Of a stretch of 64,000 bases of DNA, positions 49,613 through 58,797 are shown piece after piece. The notes under the pieces were generated by a model, which saw only the letters and a list, made by a program, of their open reading frames with translations, had not been told where the DNA came from and did no database searches. The first letter of the stretch is position 1; every line of letters starts with the position of its first letter. A program made the translations under genes and the position numbers. Location: the NCBI RefSeq assembly GCF_015278315.1, contig NZ_JADIJE010000003.1:124001-188000 (forward strand), written 5' to 3'. The stretch is from Microbacterium ureisolvens. GTDB lineage: Bacteria > Actinomycetota > Actinomycetes > Actinomycetales > Microbacteriaceae.

Positions 49613-51763
49613 TTGACCTTCACCCTCTCTGCACCCTCGCCGGCGCCGACAGGCATCGCAGCGCACCGGCTCGAGCCCCTCTTCACACCGCGCTCAATCG
49701 CGTTCATCGGAGGCAGCAACATCCTCGACACGCTCCGGTATCAGCGCGAGATGGGGTTCGCTGGGGACGTCTGGGTGGTCAACCCGCGCCACGAGCGGTT
49801 GGACGTTTACGATTGCGTGCCGAGCGTGCGTGAGCTGCCCGCACCTCCGGATCTCGCCTACGTGGCCATCCGTCGAGAACTGGCCGTGCAGGCGATCGCT
49901 GAGCTGCGTGAGATCGGGTGCCGAGCCGTGATCTGCCATGCCGCGGGTTTCGCCGAGTCTGGCGGCATCGGCGAGGAGTTGAACACGAAACTCCTCGAAG
50001 CTGCCGGTGATATGCCGCTGCTCGGCCCCAACGTGCTGGGGATCATCAACGTGGTCGACAAGACCGCCGTCGCGATGGAACATTACGGGGTTCTGGAGGC
50101 TTCCGAAGGTGTCGCCATCGTGAGCCAGGGGGGAACCCTGCTGTGCGATGCCGCCTGGTCGGGGCGAAGCATCCCGTTCACGCATCTAGTGGCAGTCGGC
50201 AACCAGGCTCAGATCCAAACCGCCGAGTGCGTGGACTTCCTCCTTGACGACCCTCGGGTGAAGGCCATCGGCTTGTCCTTCGAGACGCTTGACGATATTG
50301 AACTCCTTCGCCGTGTCGCCGTCAAAGCGCTGCGGCTCGGCAAGCCAATCGTCGCCCTGAAACTGGGAAACACCGATGCCGGCGCGAGAGCGGCAGCTTC
50401 CCACACCGCATCGATGACGGGCCTGGGTGCAGCATGGGACGCGCTCTTTGACCGTCTCGGCATCATCGCGACCCGCTCCGAAGCCGAGTTCCTCGAAACA
50501 CTGAAGCTCTGCTCCTCGGGTCAGATCCCTCGCGGTCCGCGCGCCATGGTGATTTCGGCATCAGGTGTCTACAGCATTCTGCTCGCGGATCATCTCAGCG
50601 CGGCGGGTTTCGAACTGCCGCAACCGGCAGGCGAGCACCGCGAGCGAGTGCTCAGCCTGCTGCCGGCAATCGCGACGCCAGGCAATCCGCAGGACGTCAC
50701 GGCCGCCGTGTGGGGCGATGAGCGGGTCCAGCGCGACCTCTTCGCCGCTCTGCTGGATGACGAGATCGATGTCGTCCTCGGCGTGCAGAACTTCCCGCCG
50801 CAGGGCGTCGGCGATCCGGCTGCATATTTTCAGCCCATCGATGCTCTTGGCGCGGCCGTGGCCGGTCGCGAGATCGCAGCCGTTGAACTAGCCCCCCTGG
50901 CCGACTCGTTCCCGGCCGATGCCCGGGATCGTGCCACGCATGCAGGGCTCGCCCCGATGCAAGGACTGGAAGAATGCATGGCTGCGCTTCGTCATGGTCT
51001 GTGGTGGCATCGACGGCACACGGACCTGCTCGAGGTGGATCTTTCGGTCCCGGTCAGCTCACCATCCGCCACGATCCGTCGAGACCACGCACTCAACGAA
51101 GCTGAGGCAAAGGCCATGTTGGCCGCTGCCGGAGTCTGCGTGCCGGACTCGCGAGTCGTCACGACCGAGTCGGTCGTCGCCGCTGCCGACGAGCTCGGAT
51201 ATCCGGTCGTCATCAAGGCGCTCGATGCCCGCCTGCTGCACAAGACAGAAGTCGGAGCGGTGCGAGTGGGGCTGCGCTCGGCGACCGAGGTGCGCGACGC
51301 GATCGAAGACATGCGGCGCGACATGGCCCGGCTCGCTCCCGAGGTGGCCCTACGGGAAGTGCTTGTCGAGGTCATGGCCCAGGACGTAGTTGGAGAGGTC
51401 ATGGTCTCCGTGACCCAGGACCCGTCCGTCGGGATCGTCATGATGCTGGCCGGTGGTGGCGTGGAAGCGGAACTGTGGAACGACAGCTTCCTGCTGGCGC
51501 CGCCGTTCACTCGCGGCGAGATCGTCCGAGCGCTTGATCGCCTCAAAGTCGCCGCCCGGCTGCGTGGCTGGCGAGGGCGTCCCGCCGCCGACATGGACCG
51601 ACTCATCGACACGATCGAACGAATCGGTGACTGCGCATTGAGCACCGGTTCGGTCGACATCGAGATCAACCCACTACTCGTCGGACGCCACAACGTCACC
51701 GCCGTGGACGCCGTCGTCAGCTTCCATCATTCCGACCATCACGAAGAAGGAGAAACCAGATGA
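49613..51763 (+). CDS. ADP-forming acyl-CoA synthetase (acetyl-CoA synthetase alpha/beta fusion)
   Basis: This 716-residue NDP-forming CoA ligase has the N-terminal CoA-binding domain (FTPRSIAFIGGSN near 25). The phosphohistidine domain contains SHTASMTG (His264) and GNQAQIQTAECVDFLLDD. The C-terminal ATP-grasp domain begins LNEAEAKAMLAAAGVCVPDS near 492 and contains GYPVVIKALDARLLHKTEVG. It would activate a carboxylic acid, possibly a betaine-type acid, to its CoA ester. The frame starts at TTG 49613 with CAGGATCCGAAC before it. It is coupled to the crotonase gene by ATGA. Confidence 0.88.
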   Translation: MTFTLSAPSPAPTGIAAHRLEPLFTPRSIAFIGGSNILDTLRYQREMGFAGDVWVVNPRHERLDVYDCVPSVRELPAPPDLAYVAIRRELAVQAIAELREIGCRAVICHAAGFAESGGIGEELNTKLLEAAGDMPLLGPNVLGIINVVDKTAVAMEHYGVLEASEGVAIVSQGGTLLCDAAWSGRSIPFTHLVAVGNQAQIQTAECVDFLLDDPRVKAIGLSFETLDDIELLRRVAVKALRLGKPIVALKLGNTDAGARAAASHTASMTGLGAAWDALFDRLGIIATRSEAEFLETLKLCSSGQIPRGPRAMVISASGVYSILLADHLSAAGFELPQPAGEHRERVLSLLPAIATPGNPQDVTAAVWGDERVQRDLFAALLDDEIDVVLGVQNFPPQGVGDPAAYFQPIDALGAAVAGREIAAVELAPLADSFPADARDRATHAGLAPMQGLEECMAALRHGLWWHRRHTDLLEVDLSVPVSSPSATIRRDHALNEAEAKAMLAAAGVCVPDSRVVTTESVVAAADELGYPVVIKALDARLLHKTEVGAVRVGLRSATEVRDAIEDMRRDMARLAPEVALREVLVEVMAQDVVGEVMVSVTQDPSVGIVMMLAGGGVEAELWNDSFLLAPPFTRGEIVRALDRLKVAARLRGWRGRPAADMDRLIDTIERIGDCALSTGSVDIEINPLLVGRHNVTAVDAVVSFHHSDHHEEGETR

Positions 51764-52623
51764 CCATCAACGTAGACACCGCCGTCTCAGCACCGGAGGA
51801 CTACCAGCACCTGATCTACGAGGTGGACGAGGAACACATCGCTTGGGTGACGCTGGACCGCCCGGCGAAGTACAACGCGATGAACCGGGCGCTCATCGCG
51901 GAACTTCGCGCCGGCCTGCTCCGCGCAGACGCCGACCCCGATGTCAACGTGATCGTGATCAAGGGCAACGGGCGCGGATTCTGCGGCGGACACGACCTCA
52001 CCGAGGACGCCGGCGACGACGAGCTCCGGCTTGACCCGTACGCGTACAGGCAGCACTACTTCACGGAGTACAAGGACTACCTCACGCCCTGGGAGATCAG
52101 CAAGCCTGTTGTCGCCTCCGTGCACGGCGCGGCAATCGGTAAGGGGTTCGAGCTGACAATGATGGCCGACATCAGCATCGTCACCTCTGACACCGAGCTC
52201 GGCTACGCCGAGGTGCGGCACGGCATCGCCGGCTTCCTGATGTTCCTGCCCTGGCTGGTGGGCATGAAGGCCGCGAAGGATCTGCTGCTCACCGGACGGA
52301 AGGTCAGCGCGGCCGAATGCAAGGAGCTCGGCTTGGTCACGCAGGTCGTCGAACCCGACGAGCTGGCCGCAGAAACCAAGCGCGTAGCCACCATCATGGC
52401 CCGCATTCCGAGCGGAATGCAGCGAATCCACAAGCAGTACCTGAACCGGGTGTACGACGCCCAGGGTCTGCAGTCGGCGGTCGCCGACTACCTCGAGGTG
52501 GAGATGTTCATGAGCGTGCTGCCGACTCCGGAGTACGCGAAGTTCATCGACGTCACCTCCGAGCGGGGCCTCCGGGCGGCCATCGACGACGGCGAGGCGC
52601 GATTCGCGGGCCTGGATCGCTAG
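51760..52623 (+). CDS. Enoyl-CoA hydratase/isomerase family protein (crotonase)
   Basis: This 287-residue crotonase has the oxyanion-hole segments GRGFCGGHDL near 71-80 and HGAAIGKGFEL near 122-132. Both catalytic glutamates of hydratases appear to be kept (Glu131 and Glu151 in LGYAEVRHGI), so hydration/dehydration is likely. Family members act on crotonobetainyl-CoA/carnitinyl-CoA (CaiD) among many substrates; that choice is inferred only from the CoA ligase and betaine-type binding proteins. A long variable loop (84-110) shapes the acyl pocket. Confidence 0.87.
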   Translation: MTINVDTAVSAPEDYQHLIYEVDEEHIAWVTLDRPAKYNAMNRALIAELRAGLLRADADPDVNVIVIKGNGRGFCGGHDLTEDAGDDELRLDPYAYRQHYFTEYKDYLTPWEISKPVVASVHGAAIGKGFELTMMADISIVTSDTELGYAEVRHGIAGFLMFLPWLVGMKAAKDLLLTGRKVSAAECKELGLVTQVVEPDELAAETKRVATIMARIPSGMQRIHKQYLNRVYDAQGLQSAVADYLEVEMFMSVLPTPEYAKFIDVTSERGLRAAIDDGEARFAGLDR

Positions 52624-52699
52624 CTTCACCGTCAGTGCAGGCCGAGCTGCTGCCTCGGCCTGCACATCCCCCGGTCATTGCCCAGTTAATGGAGACAAC

Positions 52700-54199
52700 G
52701 TGAACATTGCAAGCTCGACTATTCAAGACGTCCGGCGAGCCGAGGCGCAATTGCTTCAGCCTGGCGATCTGCCCACGGCGCGGAGCGCTCTGGTCGGACA
52801 GGAGCCGGCGGATCAGCCACCACTTCTGGATGTGATCGATCCGTCAACCGGGGAGATCATTTCGTCGGTCGCTCTGGGTACCGAACACGACGTCGACGTC
52901 GCTGTGGCGGCCGCAGTTGTGGCTCAGCGCGCCTGGCAGAAGCTCGTGCCCAGACAGCGCTCCCACGTGTTGCATGCAGTCGCGGATCGCCTCGTCGAAC
53001 AGCGACAGCTTCTGGCTCGCCTCGAGGCTGCCGACACCGGCAAGCCGATGTCCGTCGCGCTGAACGATATCGATGTCTCGGTCGACGCGTTTCGCTTCAT
53101 GGCCGGTGCGCTCCGGGCCACGAGCTCGGTCGCGGCGGGGGAGTACGAGGCGGATCATTTCTCCGTGATCGTGCGTGAACCGCTGGGCGTGGTCGGTGCC
53201 ATCACTCCATGGAATTTCCCTCTCGTGATGGCTGCCCAGAAGATCGCCACGATTCTCGCAGCGGGCAACTCGATCGTCCTGAAGCCATCGGAGATCACTC
53301 CGTTGACGACCATAAAGTTCGCCGAACTGGTTGCCGATCTGCTTCCGCCGGGGCTGCTGAATGTCGTCACGGGGCTCGGAAATGTTGTCGGCGCTGCGAT
53401 CGCAGCGCATCCAGACATCGCACTTGTCTCCGTCACCGGATCGACTGCAAGCGGTCGCGCCGTCGCACGAATCGCCGCGGACAGCGTAAAGCGGGTTCAC
53501 CTCGAACTGGGCGGGAAAGCGCCGGTCATCGTCTTCGCGGATGCCGACATCGAGCGCGTTGCAGACACGCTGAGCGTCGCCAGCTTCTACAACTCCGGTC
53601 AGGACTGCAGCGCAGCCTGCCGCGTGTTGGTCCATGAATCGGTTGCCGACCAGTTGGTGAGAGCGCTGGTTGACCGGGTGAACGACATCTCCGTTGGCGA
53701 ACCCGGTGCGGGGGAGGACATTCAGCTGGGCCCGGTGGTGTCGGAGGCCCACTTCCGCAGGGTGCTTGACCATCTGGATCGGGCATACGCCGAGGGGGCT
53801 CGCGCGGCCGTCGGAGGGAGCGCATACCCCGGCGCCGGCTTCTTCATTCAGCCGACGGTGTTGGTCGACGTGCCAGCGGGCGCCGCTTGCACGCGTGAGG
53901 AGATCTTCGGCCCCGTCCTGACGGTGGAGACGTTCTCTTCCGATGAGGAAGCGATCGAGCGGGCGAACAGCGTGGAGTTGGGGCTGTCCGCATCGGTGTG
54001 GACACGTGACGGTTCGCGTGGGGATGCTGCGGCTGCGCAGTTGGATGCCGGCACCGTCTGGGTGAACTGCCATGGGGTGATACCGAGCGAGATGCCATGG
54101 GGAGGTGTCAAGAGTTCGGGTTACGGACGTGACATGTCGATGTATGGTCTGGACGACTACTCCCGCACGAAGCACCTCATGCGTTACGTCGGGAGGTGA
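52700..54199 (+). CDS. Aldehyde dehydrogenase (betaine/aminobutyraldehyde dehydrogenase-like)
   Basis: This 499-residue NAD(P)-dependent ALDH has the catalytic Cys303 in NSGQDCSAACRV, general base Glu269 in LELGGKAPV, PWNFPLVM near 174 and SVTGSTASGRAV near 246. The NSGQDC(S/T)AACR context is typical of gamma-aminobutyraldehyde and betaine-aldehyde dehydrogenases, so an amino- or trimethylammonio-aldehyde is plausible. It could also serve 2-oxoglutarate semialdehyde in the hydroxyproline pathway, but it is 23 kb away. GTG 52700 has a weak site (GGAGA). Confidence 0.88.
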   Translation: MNIASSTIQDVRRAEAQLLQPGDLPTARSALVGQEPADQPPLLDVIDPSTGEIISSVALGTEHDVDVAVAAAVVAQRAWQKLVPRQRSHVLHAVADRLVEQRQLLARLEAADTGKPMSVALNDIDVSVDAFRFMAGALRATSSVAAGEYEADHFSVIVREPLGVVGAITPWNFPLVMAAQKIATILAAGNSIVLKPSEITPLTTIKFAELVADLLPPGLLNVVTGLGNVVGAAIAAHPDIALVSVTGSTASGRAVARIAADSVKRVHLELGGKAPVIVFADADIERVADTLSVASFYNSGQDCSAACRVLVHESVADQLVRALVDRVNDISVGEPGAGEDIQLGPVVSEAHFRRVLDHLDRAYAEGARAAVGGSAYPGAGFFIQPTVLVDVPAGAACTREEIFGPVLTVETFSSDEEAIERANSVELGLSASVWTRDGSRGDAAAAQLDAGTVWVNCHGVIPSEMPWGGVKSSGYGRDMSMYGLDDYSRTKHLMRYVGR

Positions 54200-54239
54200 C
54201 CGTGGCGCGGCCGACGACCGGTCGCCGGGCCGAGGTGTG

Positions 54240-54254
54240 ATTCGATATTCGAAT
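54240..54254. promoter_or_regulatory. Palindrome overlapping the IclR start codon
   Basis: ATTCGA-TAT-TCGAAT (54240-54254) is a perfect inverted repeat with a 3-base centre. It covers the ATG at 54253, and no ribosome-binding site precedes it, so it is probably an autoregulatory site on a leaderless promoter. Its left part CGATATT resembles the centre of the 17-bp motif at 49430 and 63475. Confidence 0.55.
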
Positions 54255-55041
54255 GGGCGATAACACGGGGTCGGCGCGGGATGGGTCGGTGCAGTCGGTC
54301 GACCGGGCGGTCTCCATCCTCCAGGTGCTCGCGCGTCGAGGAAATGGTGGTGTGACGGAGATCTCAAAAGACCTCGCCATTCACAAGTCCACTGTGTCGC
54401 GTCTGCTCCTCACGCTGGAGGCGCGCGGGCTTGTGGAGCAGGACACGAGCCGCGGTCGATACCGACTCGGCTACGGCGTGGTTCAGCTGGCGCGTGGCGC
54501 CAATGCGAACCGGGACCTAGCGGAGATCGGCAGGTCGATCATCAATGGTCTTGCAGGCGAGGTTGGCGAGACCGTCCACATCGTCGGCCGTGCGGGGATG
54601 GAGATCGTCACCGTCGACCAATCGGTCGGATCGTCATCAATCAGCGTTGTGAAAGTCATCGGGCATCGAGACCCGTTGTATCCCACCGCGGCCGGCAAGG
54701 TGTTCCTGGCGGATCTCACGGTCCCCGAGCAGCGTGCTCTGCTCGGGGACCACCCCCCGGTCAGGTATACCCCGCATACGATCGTGGACGTCGAGGCGTA
54801 TCTGGCGGGGCTTCACGCTGCCCGCGAGCGTGGATACGCCACAAGTTTCGAGGAGATGGAGATCGGATTGGTCGCGGTCGCCGCGCCGATCAGGGGCTTC
54901 GACGGCAACGTTGAGGCAACTGTCGTTGTCTCGGGTCCGGCGTTCCGACTCACCCCCGCGCGGATGGCCGACATCACCCCGAAGTTGATGTCGGGAGCGC
55001 TACAAATCTCGGAACGCAATGGCTTCCCGAAGTCGGGTTGA
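54253..55041 (+). CDS. IclR-family transcriptional regulator
   Basis: This 262-residue regulator has the N-terminal winged helix (VDRAVSILQVLARRGNGGVT, then EISKDLAIHKSTVSRLLLTL) near 16-57 and the IclR effector domain: HIVGRAGMEIVTVDQSVGSS, YPTAAGKVFLADL and a cysteine-free pocket ending in ATVVVSGPAFRLTP. IclR proteins sense small aromatic, hydroxy- or short-chain acids. It is likely the local regulator of the acs-crotonase-ALDH genes directly upstream. The start codon lies inside a palindrome. Confidence 0.88.
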   Translation: MGDNTGSARDGSVQSVDRAVSILQVLARRGNGGVTEISKDLAIHKSTVSRLLLTLEARGLVEQDTSRGRYRLGYGVVQLARGANANRDLAEIGRSIINGLAGEVGETVHIVGRAGMEIVTVDQSVGSSSISVVKVIGHRDPLYPTAAGKVFLADLTVPEQRALLGDHPPVRYTPHTIVDVEAYLAGLHAARERGYATSFEEMEIGLVAVAAPIRGFDGNVEATVVVSGPAFRLTPARMADITPKLMSGALQISERNGFPKSG

Positions 55042-55323
55042 GGACGTGGCGGCGACACACTCAGGTAGCACCGACGTTCGCTGCATGGACCTTCTGAGAA
55101 GGATCTTGATGACGAATCGATCCACAGCGAACGAGATGGCGGGTACGGCGCGGAGCGCATCGGCGGCTGTGCTGATGATCACGGGCGCCAGCATGTAGCC
55201 GGTATACCGGAATGCCGTCACCTGAGAGACCAGTCGCTACTGGCTCACTCGCACTCTTCGGCCCGATTCTGCTGCGACTGCCGATCGGGTCGGCCGGACT
55301 GCTATAGGGAGGGCGCTCAGATG
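55042..55323 (-). other. 282-bp gap with possible transporter remnant
   Basis: No credible gene lies between the convergent IclR and LysR genes. On the minus strand, a short open frame (55000-55221; VTAFRYTGYMLAPVIISTA and FAVDRFVIKILLRRS) looks like a decayed piece of a permease, but this is weak. Confidence 0.25.
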
Positions 55324-56238
55324 CTACTCCGCGTTGAGGTCAAGCTCGTTCACGGCCTCCCGGATGAGGGTGACGGCAGTGTCGATGGCGCCGACCGGGG
55401 ACGACTTGTCAGCGAAGCGTCGGAGCACGATCCGCCGAGTGCCGAGGCCGGGCAGGTCGACGATTTCGACGTTATCGGGCGCGACACTGCGAAGCGCGAG
55501 CGCGGGCATGATGGTGACGCCCTGGCCGGCAGCCACAAGAGCGAGGCCCGTCAGGGTCTCGTAGTAGTTGTGCACGGGGGCGGCTTCGATTCCGGCGGCC
55601 GCGCGGAGGCGCTCGATTGCGGACGCCCCGGCGCCGCCCTCGACTCCGAGCCAGGGGACTGATAGTCGAGTGAGATCGATGATGTCTCGATCGACGAGCC
55701 ACCCGGCCGGAGCGACGAGCTTCCAGGGCTCATCGATCAGCGGTTGCTCGATCACTCCCGCAGGCGGCGGCTCGTTAGCGACGTCCGCATCGAACTCCAC
55801 GACCGTCACATCGAGTTCCCGTCGGCGCATCGCGCGGGTCATCGAGCTGATGTCACCCTCAGTGATGTGGATCTCGAGTTGCGGGTACCGCTCCCGCCAC
55901 GCGAAGAGCCGGGGGATGACGAGCGTTCGGAGGAAGCTGGCGACTCCGCCGAGCCGCACCACCCCGCTTGGCCCGGTGCCGGCGCGCAACCGATCACCTG
56001 CCGTTCCGAGGGCTCTCTCGATCTCTTCCGCAGCCTCAACGACGATCATTCCGGCCGCCGTGAGCGACGTGCCACGCGGCGTGCGTCGCACGAGTTCCCG
56101 CCCCGCCTCGCGCTCCAGTCGGGTCAGCTGCTGCGATACCGCCGACGGAGTGATGAAGAGGTCGTCGGCGGCGGCGAGCACGCTTCCTGCACGCGCGACC
56201 GCAAGGAGGATGCGGAGCTTTCGGGGGTCCAGTTCCAT
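55324..56238 (-). CDS. LysR-family transcriptional regulator (paralogue 1)
   Basis: This 304-residue regulator has the HTH LDPRKLRILLAVARAGSV, then DLFITPSAVSQQLTRLEREA near 2-44, and the PBP-like effector domain. It is strongly similar over its full length to the LysR protein at 56738-57649 (shared EAAEEIERA, WKLVAPAGWL/WKFVAPAAWL, GVTIMPAL), so the pair arose by duplication. ATG 56238 has no ribosome-binding site and may be leaderless; ATG 56268 is an alternative. Targets probably are the divergent membrane-protein gene or the dehydrogenase operon. Confidence 0.85.
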   Translation of the reverse strand: MELDPRKLRILLAVARAGSVLAAADDLFITPSAVSQQLTRLEREAGRELVRRTPRGTSLTAAGMIVVEAAEEIERALGTAGDRLRAGTGPSGVVRLGGVASFLRTLVIPRLFAWRERYPQLEIHITEGDISSMTRAMRRRELDVTVVEFDADVANEPPPAGVIEQPLIDEPWKLVAPAGWLVDRDIIDLTRLSVPWLGVEGGAGASAIERLRAAAGIEAAPVHNYYETLTGLALVAAGQGVTIMPALALRSVAPDNVEIVDLPGLGTRRIVLRRFADKSSPVGAIDTAVTLIREAVNELDLNAE

Positions 56239-56338
56239 GTTAACGAAGACTGTATACGGACTGCTCATATGTTCATTTGATCTTCGCACCCCTTGATAGT
56301 GGAATTGATCTCGACAGTCAACCTCGGAGGCGGAGATC

Positions 56339-56713
56339 ATGCTGGAAGCAATCCTGGGGTGGGTCGGCACCGCCGGCTCCCTTGTGGCGTACGTGCTGCT
56401 CGTTCGCGGCCACTTGGGCGCGCGATCCAGGATCTATCTCGGCACAAATGCTATCGCCGCTACGTTTGCTGGCACGGCGAGCGTTATGTACGGGGCGTGG
56501 CCGTCCGCAGCCTCAAACTTCGTGTGGGTGATCATGAGCCTCTATCCCGCCATCAACGACATGCGTCGTGAGGCCGCGCACCGTCGCCTCGCGGAGGCCG
56601 AAGCTACCGAGCCGGCCACTACAGTTACGGCCCCGGTCGTGGTATCCGTTCCCGCGGTGACAGCATCGGTTCCGGTCGTGACCGCTGTGCTCCCGGTGGT
56701 CGCCAACCTTTGA
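56339..56713 (+). CDS. Small CBU_0592-like membrane protein
   Basis: This 124-residue protein has three membrane helices: LGWVGTAGSLVAYVLLV near 6-22, NAIAATFAGTASVMYG near 37-52 and AASNFVWVIMSLYPAI near 56-72. A helical cytosolic segment and a Thr/Val/Pro tail (VTAPVVVSVPAVTASVPVVT) with period-like repeats follow. The pattern fits the CBU_0592-like domain of unknown function. GGAGGCGGAG precedes ATG 56339. It lies between two paralogous LysR genes on the opposite strand. Confidence 0.75.
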   Translation: MLEAILGWVGTAGSLVAYVLLVRGHLGARSRIYLGTNAIAATFAGTASVMYGAWPSAASNFVWVIMSLYPAINDMRREAAHRRLAEAEATEPATTVTAPVVVSVPAVTASVPVVTAVLPVVANL

Positions 56714-56737
56714 CACGCGGCGAGGCTCCGAGCCGCG

Positions 56738-57649
56738 TTAGTAATTGACAGACGGGTCGAACTGCTCGACCGCCTCGTGGATCAGCGCGAGTGCGGTGTG
56801 GATTGGTCCGCCGACGGTGTGACTGCCTCCGAACCGGCGGAGCACGATGCTTCGAGTGCCCAGTCGCGGAAGATCGATCACGCGCACGTCGTCGGGGACG
56901 ATGCCGCGCAGGGTGAGCGCCGGCATGACGGTGACCCCTTGCTCCTGCGCGACGAGGGTCACACCGCTGGAGGATTCGTAGTACAAGTGGGTCGGTGTCG
57001 GCTCCAGCGGGACGAGCCGGCGAAGTCGCTCGATGGCCGACTCGGTCGTCGCCGCCTCGACACCGAGCCATGGCACCGGGCAGCGGCTCGGGTCGACCTG
57101 ATCGTCGTCGAGGAGCCACGCTGCCGGGGCGACAAACTTCCACGGCTCGTCGAGGAGCGGTTCCTCGACGATGCTCGGCGGCAGGGGGTCGTCGTCGGCG
57201 TCCTTGTCGAGTTCGACGAGGGCAGCGTGGAGGTCCCGACGGCGGAGGCTGCGGGTGAGGGATCCTGTGTTGCCCTCCACGAGCTGCAGTTGCAGGCGAG
57301 GAAACCGGTCTCGCCACTCGTTCAGATGCGGCGCGAGGAGCGCCCGGTGCACGCTCGCCAGCCCGCCGATGCGCACCGTTCCGCTCGGGCCGCTGTCTTC
57401 GTGCAAACGGTCGCGGGCATCGCCGACGACGCGCTCGATCTCCTCCGCCGCCTGCGCGGCGATCTGCCCGGCCGGCGTCAGCACCGTTCCGCGGGACGTG
57501 CGCATGACGAGCACTCGACCGGCCTCCCGCTCGAGCTGCTTGATCTGTTGCGACACCGCTGACGGTGTGATGAAGAGCTCTTCGGCGGCGGCGATGACGC
57601 TGCCCGCCCGAGCGACGGCGAGGAGTGTGCGGAGGCGCCGTGGGTCCAT
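56738..57649 (-). CDS. LysR-family transcriptional regulator (paralogue 2)
   Basis: This 303-residue regulator is a close paralogue of the protein at 55324-56238, with HTH ELFITPSAVSQQIKQLEREAG near 25-45 and effector-domain landmarks in the same order (TGSLTRSLRRRDLHAALVEL). ATG 57649 follows an AT-rich stretch without a ribosome-binding site, suggesting a leaderless mRNA. It is divergent from the E1-alpha gene (start 57757) and is the most likely regulator of the dehydrogenase operon. Confidence 0.85.
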   Translation of the reverse strand: MDPRRLRTLLAVARAGSVIAAAEELFITPSAVSQQIKQLEREAGRVLVMRTSRGTVLTPAGQIAAQAAEEIERVVGDARDRLHEDSGPSGTVRIGGLASVHRALLAPHLNEWRDRFPRLQLQLVEGNTGSLTRSLRRRDLHAALVELDKDADDDPLPPSIVEEPLLDEPWKFVAPAAWLLDDDQVDPSRCPVPWLGVEAATTESAIERLRRLVPLEPTPTHLYYESSSGVTLVAQEQGVTVMPALTLRGIVPDDVRVIDLPRLGTRSIVLRRFGGSHTVGGPIHTALALIHEAVEQFDPSVNY

Positions 57650-57756
57650 TTAAGCAAATTTACATGCCCAGTCCTCGTCTTTTCGTTTGACCTTCATACG
57701 CCAGAGGCGTGCAATGGCTACATCGTTCGTCCGGCGCCGATGCCACGGGCGGAGCA

Positions 57757-58797
57757 ATGACGCGAAAGGCGGATATGACGACCATCGAAGACGTCGCCGA
57801 CGTGACGACCGAAGTCAAGATTGAAATGCAGCGACGGATGCTGCGCATCCGCCATTTCGACCTTCGAGCGATCGAGGTGCAAGCCCGCGGCCTGATGCCC
57901 GGCTCGGTCCACACATCGATCGGGCACGAGGCCGCCATCGTGGGCGCCTGCATGGCGGTGAACACCGACGACTACATGACCGGCTACCACCGTTCACACG
58001 GTCATCCGATCGGGAAGGGGTCCAAGCTGGGGCCGCTGTTCGCGGAGTTGCTGGGCCGAGCCGACGGTGTCTGCGGTGGTAAGGGCGGCTCCATGCATCT
58101 CGCTGACTTCTCGGTTGGGAGCCTGGGCGAGTCCGGCATCGTCGCAGGGTCCATCCCGGTCGCCGTCGGCGCCGGCCTCAGCGCGAAGATGCAGAAGAAC
58201 GGTCGCGTCGCACTCTGCTTCTTCGGCGACGGCGCGGCCAACGCCGGTCCGTTCCACGAATCACTGAACCTCGCCGCGATCTGGAAGACACCGACGATCT
58301 TCTTCTGCGAGAACAACGGCTTTGCCGTGTCGTTCTCGGCAAAGGAGGCGATGGCCATCGAAGACATCGCCGACCGTGCCGCCGGATACGGCATGCCGGG
58401 AGTGATCGTCGACGGACAGGACATCCTGGCCGTGCATTCAGTTGTGACCGAAGCGGTCGATCGCGGTCGATCGGGCCTGGGGCCCACGCTCGTCGAAGCG
58501 AAGACCTACCGTTTCCGCGAGCACTCAGAACTCATGCGGATGGCTGTCGGCTACCAGTACCGACCCGTCGAAGAGGTGCAGGAATGGGAGCAGCGCGATC
58601 CGATCGTGCTGCTCGCGGACCGCCTCCTACAGGAGGGCTCGGTGACGGAGAAGGAGCTTCAGGACCTCGAGGACGAGGTGGCGGCAGAGGTCGAGGTCGC
58701 TGTGCAGTTCGCCCTCGACAGCCCGTTCCCCGATCCCTCGGAGGCTTTCGAGAACATCTACGCGTCGCCCATCCCGGTTCGAGGAGTCACCCGTTGA
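57757..58797 (+). CDS. 2-oxoacid/acetoin dehydrogenase-like E1 component, alpha subunit
   Basis: This 346-residue thiamine-diphosphate-binding subunit has the TPP/Mg motif GDGAANAGPFHESLNLAA near 158-175, ending in CENNGFAVSF. Upstream are the YHRSHGHPIGKG and GGKGGSMHLAD loops typical of acetoin dehydrogenase and PDH E1 alpha. Start 57757 (MTRKADM) or 57775 (MTTIEDV) are both possible. It forms a heterotetramer with the beta subunit encoded downstream, whose TTG start overlaps its stop. The substrate is unknown; acetoin-type or a 2-oxo acid derived from an osmolyte are options. Confidence 0.87.
   Translation: MTRKADMTTIEDVADVTTEVKIEMQRRMLRIRHFDLRAIEVQARGLMPGSVHTSIGHEAAIVGACMAVNTDDYMTGYHRSHGHPIGKGSKLGPLFAELLGRADGVCGGKGGSMHLADFSVGSLGESGIVAGSIPVAVGAGLSAKMQKNGRVALCFFGDGAANAGPFHESLNLAAIWKTPTIFFCENNGFAVSFSAKEAMAIEDIADRAAGYGMPGVIVDGQDILAVHSVVTEAVDRGRSGLGPTLVEAKTYRFREHSELMRMAVGYQYRPVEEVQEWEQRDPIVLLADRLLQEGSVTEKELQDLEDEVAAEVEVAVQFALDSPFPDPSEAFENIYASPIPVRGVTR

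Noticed and set aside
52700..54199. ALDH as the missing 2-oxoglutarate semialdehyde dehydrogenase of the 21-30 kb block
   Set aside because: It lies 23 kb away in another transcription unit without the TTGTC-S-GACAA operator; the role is not excluded but not supported.
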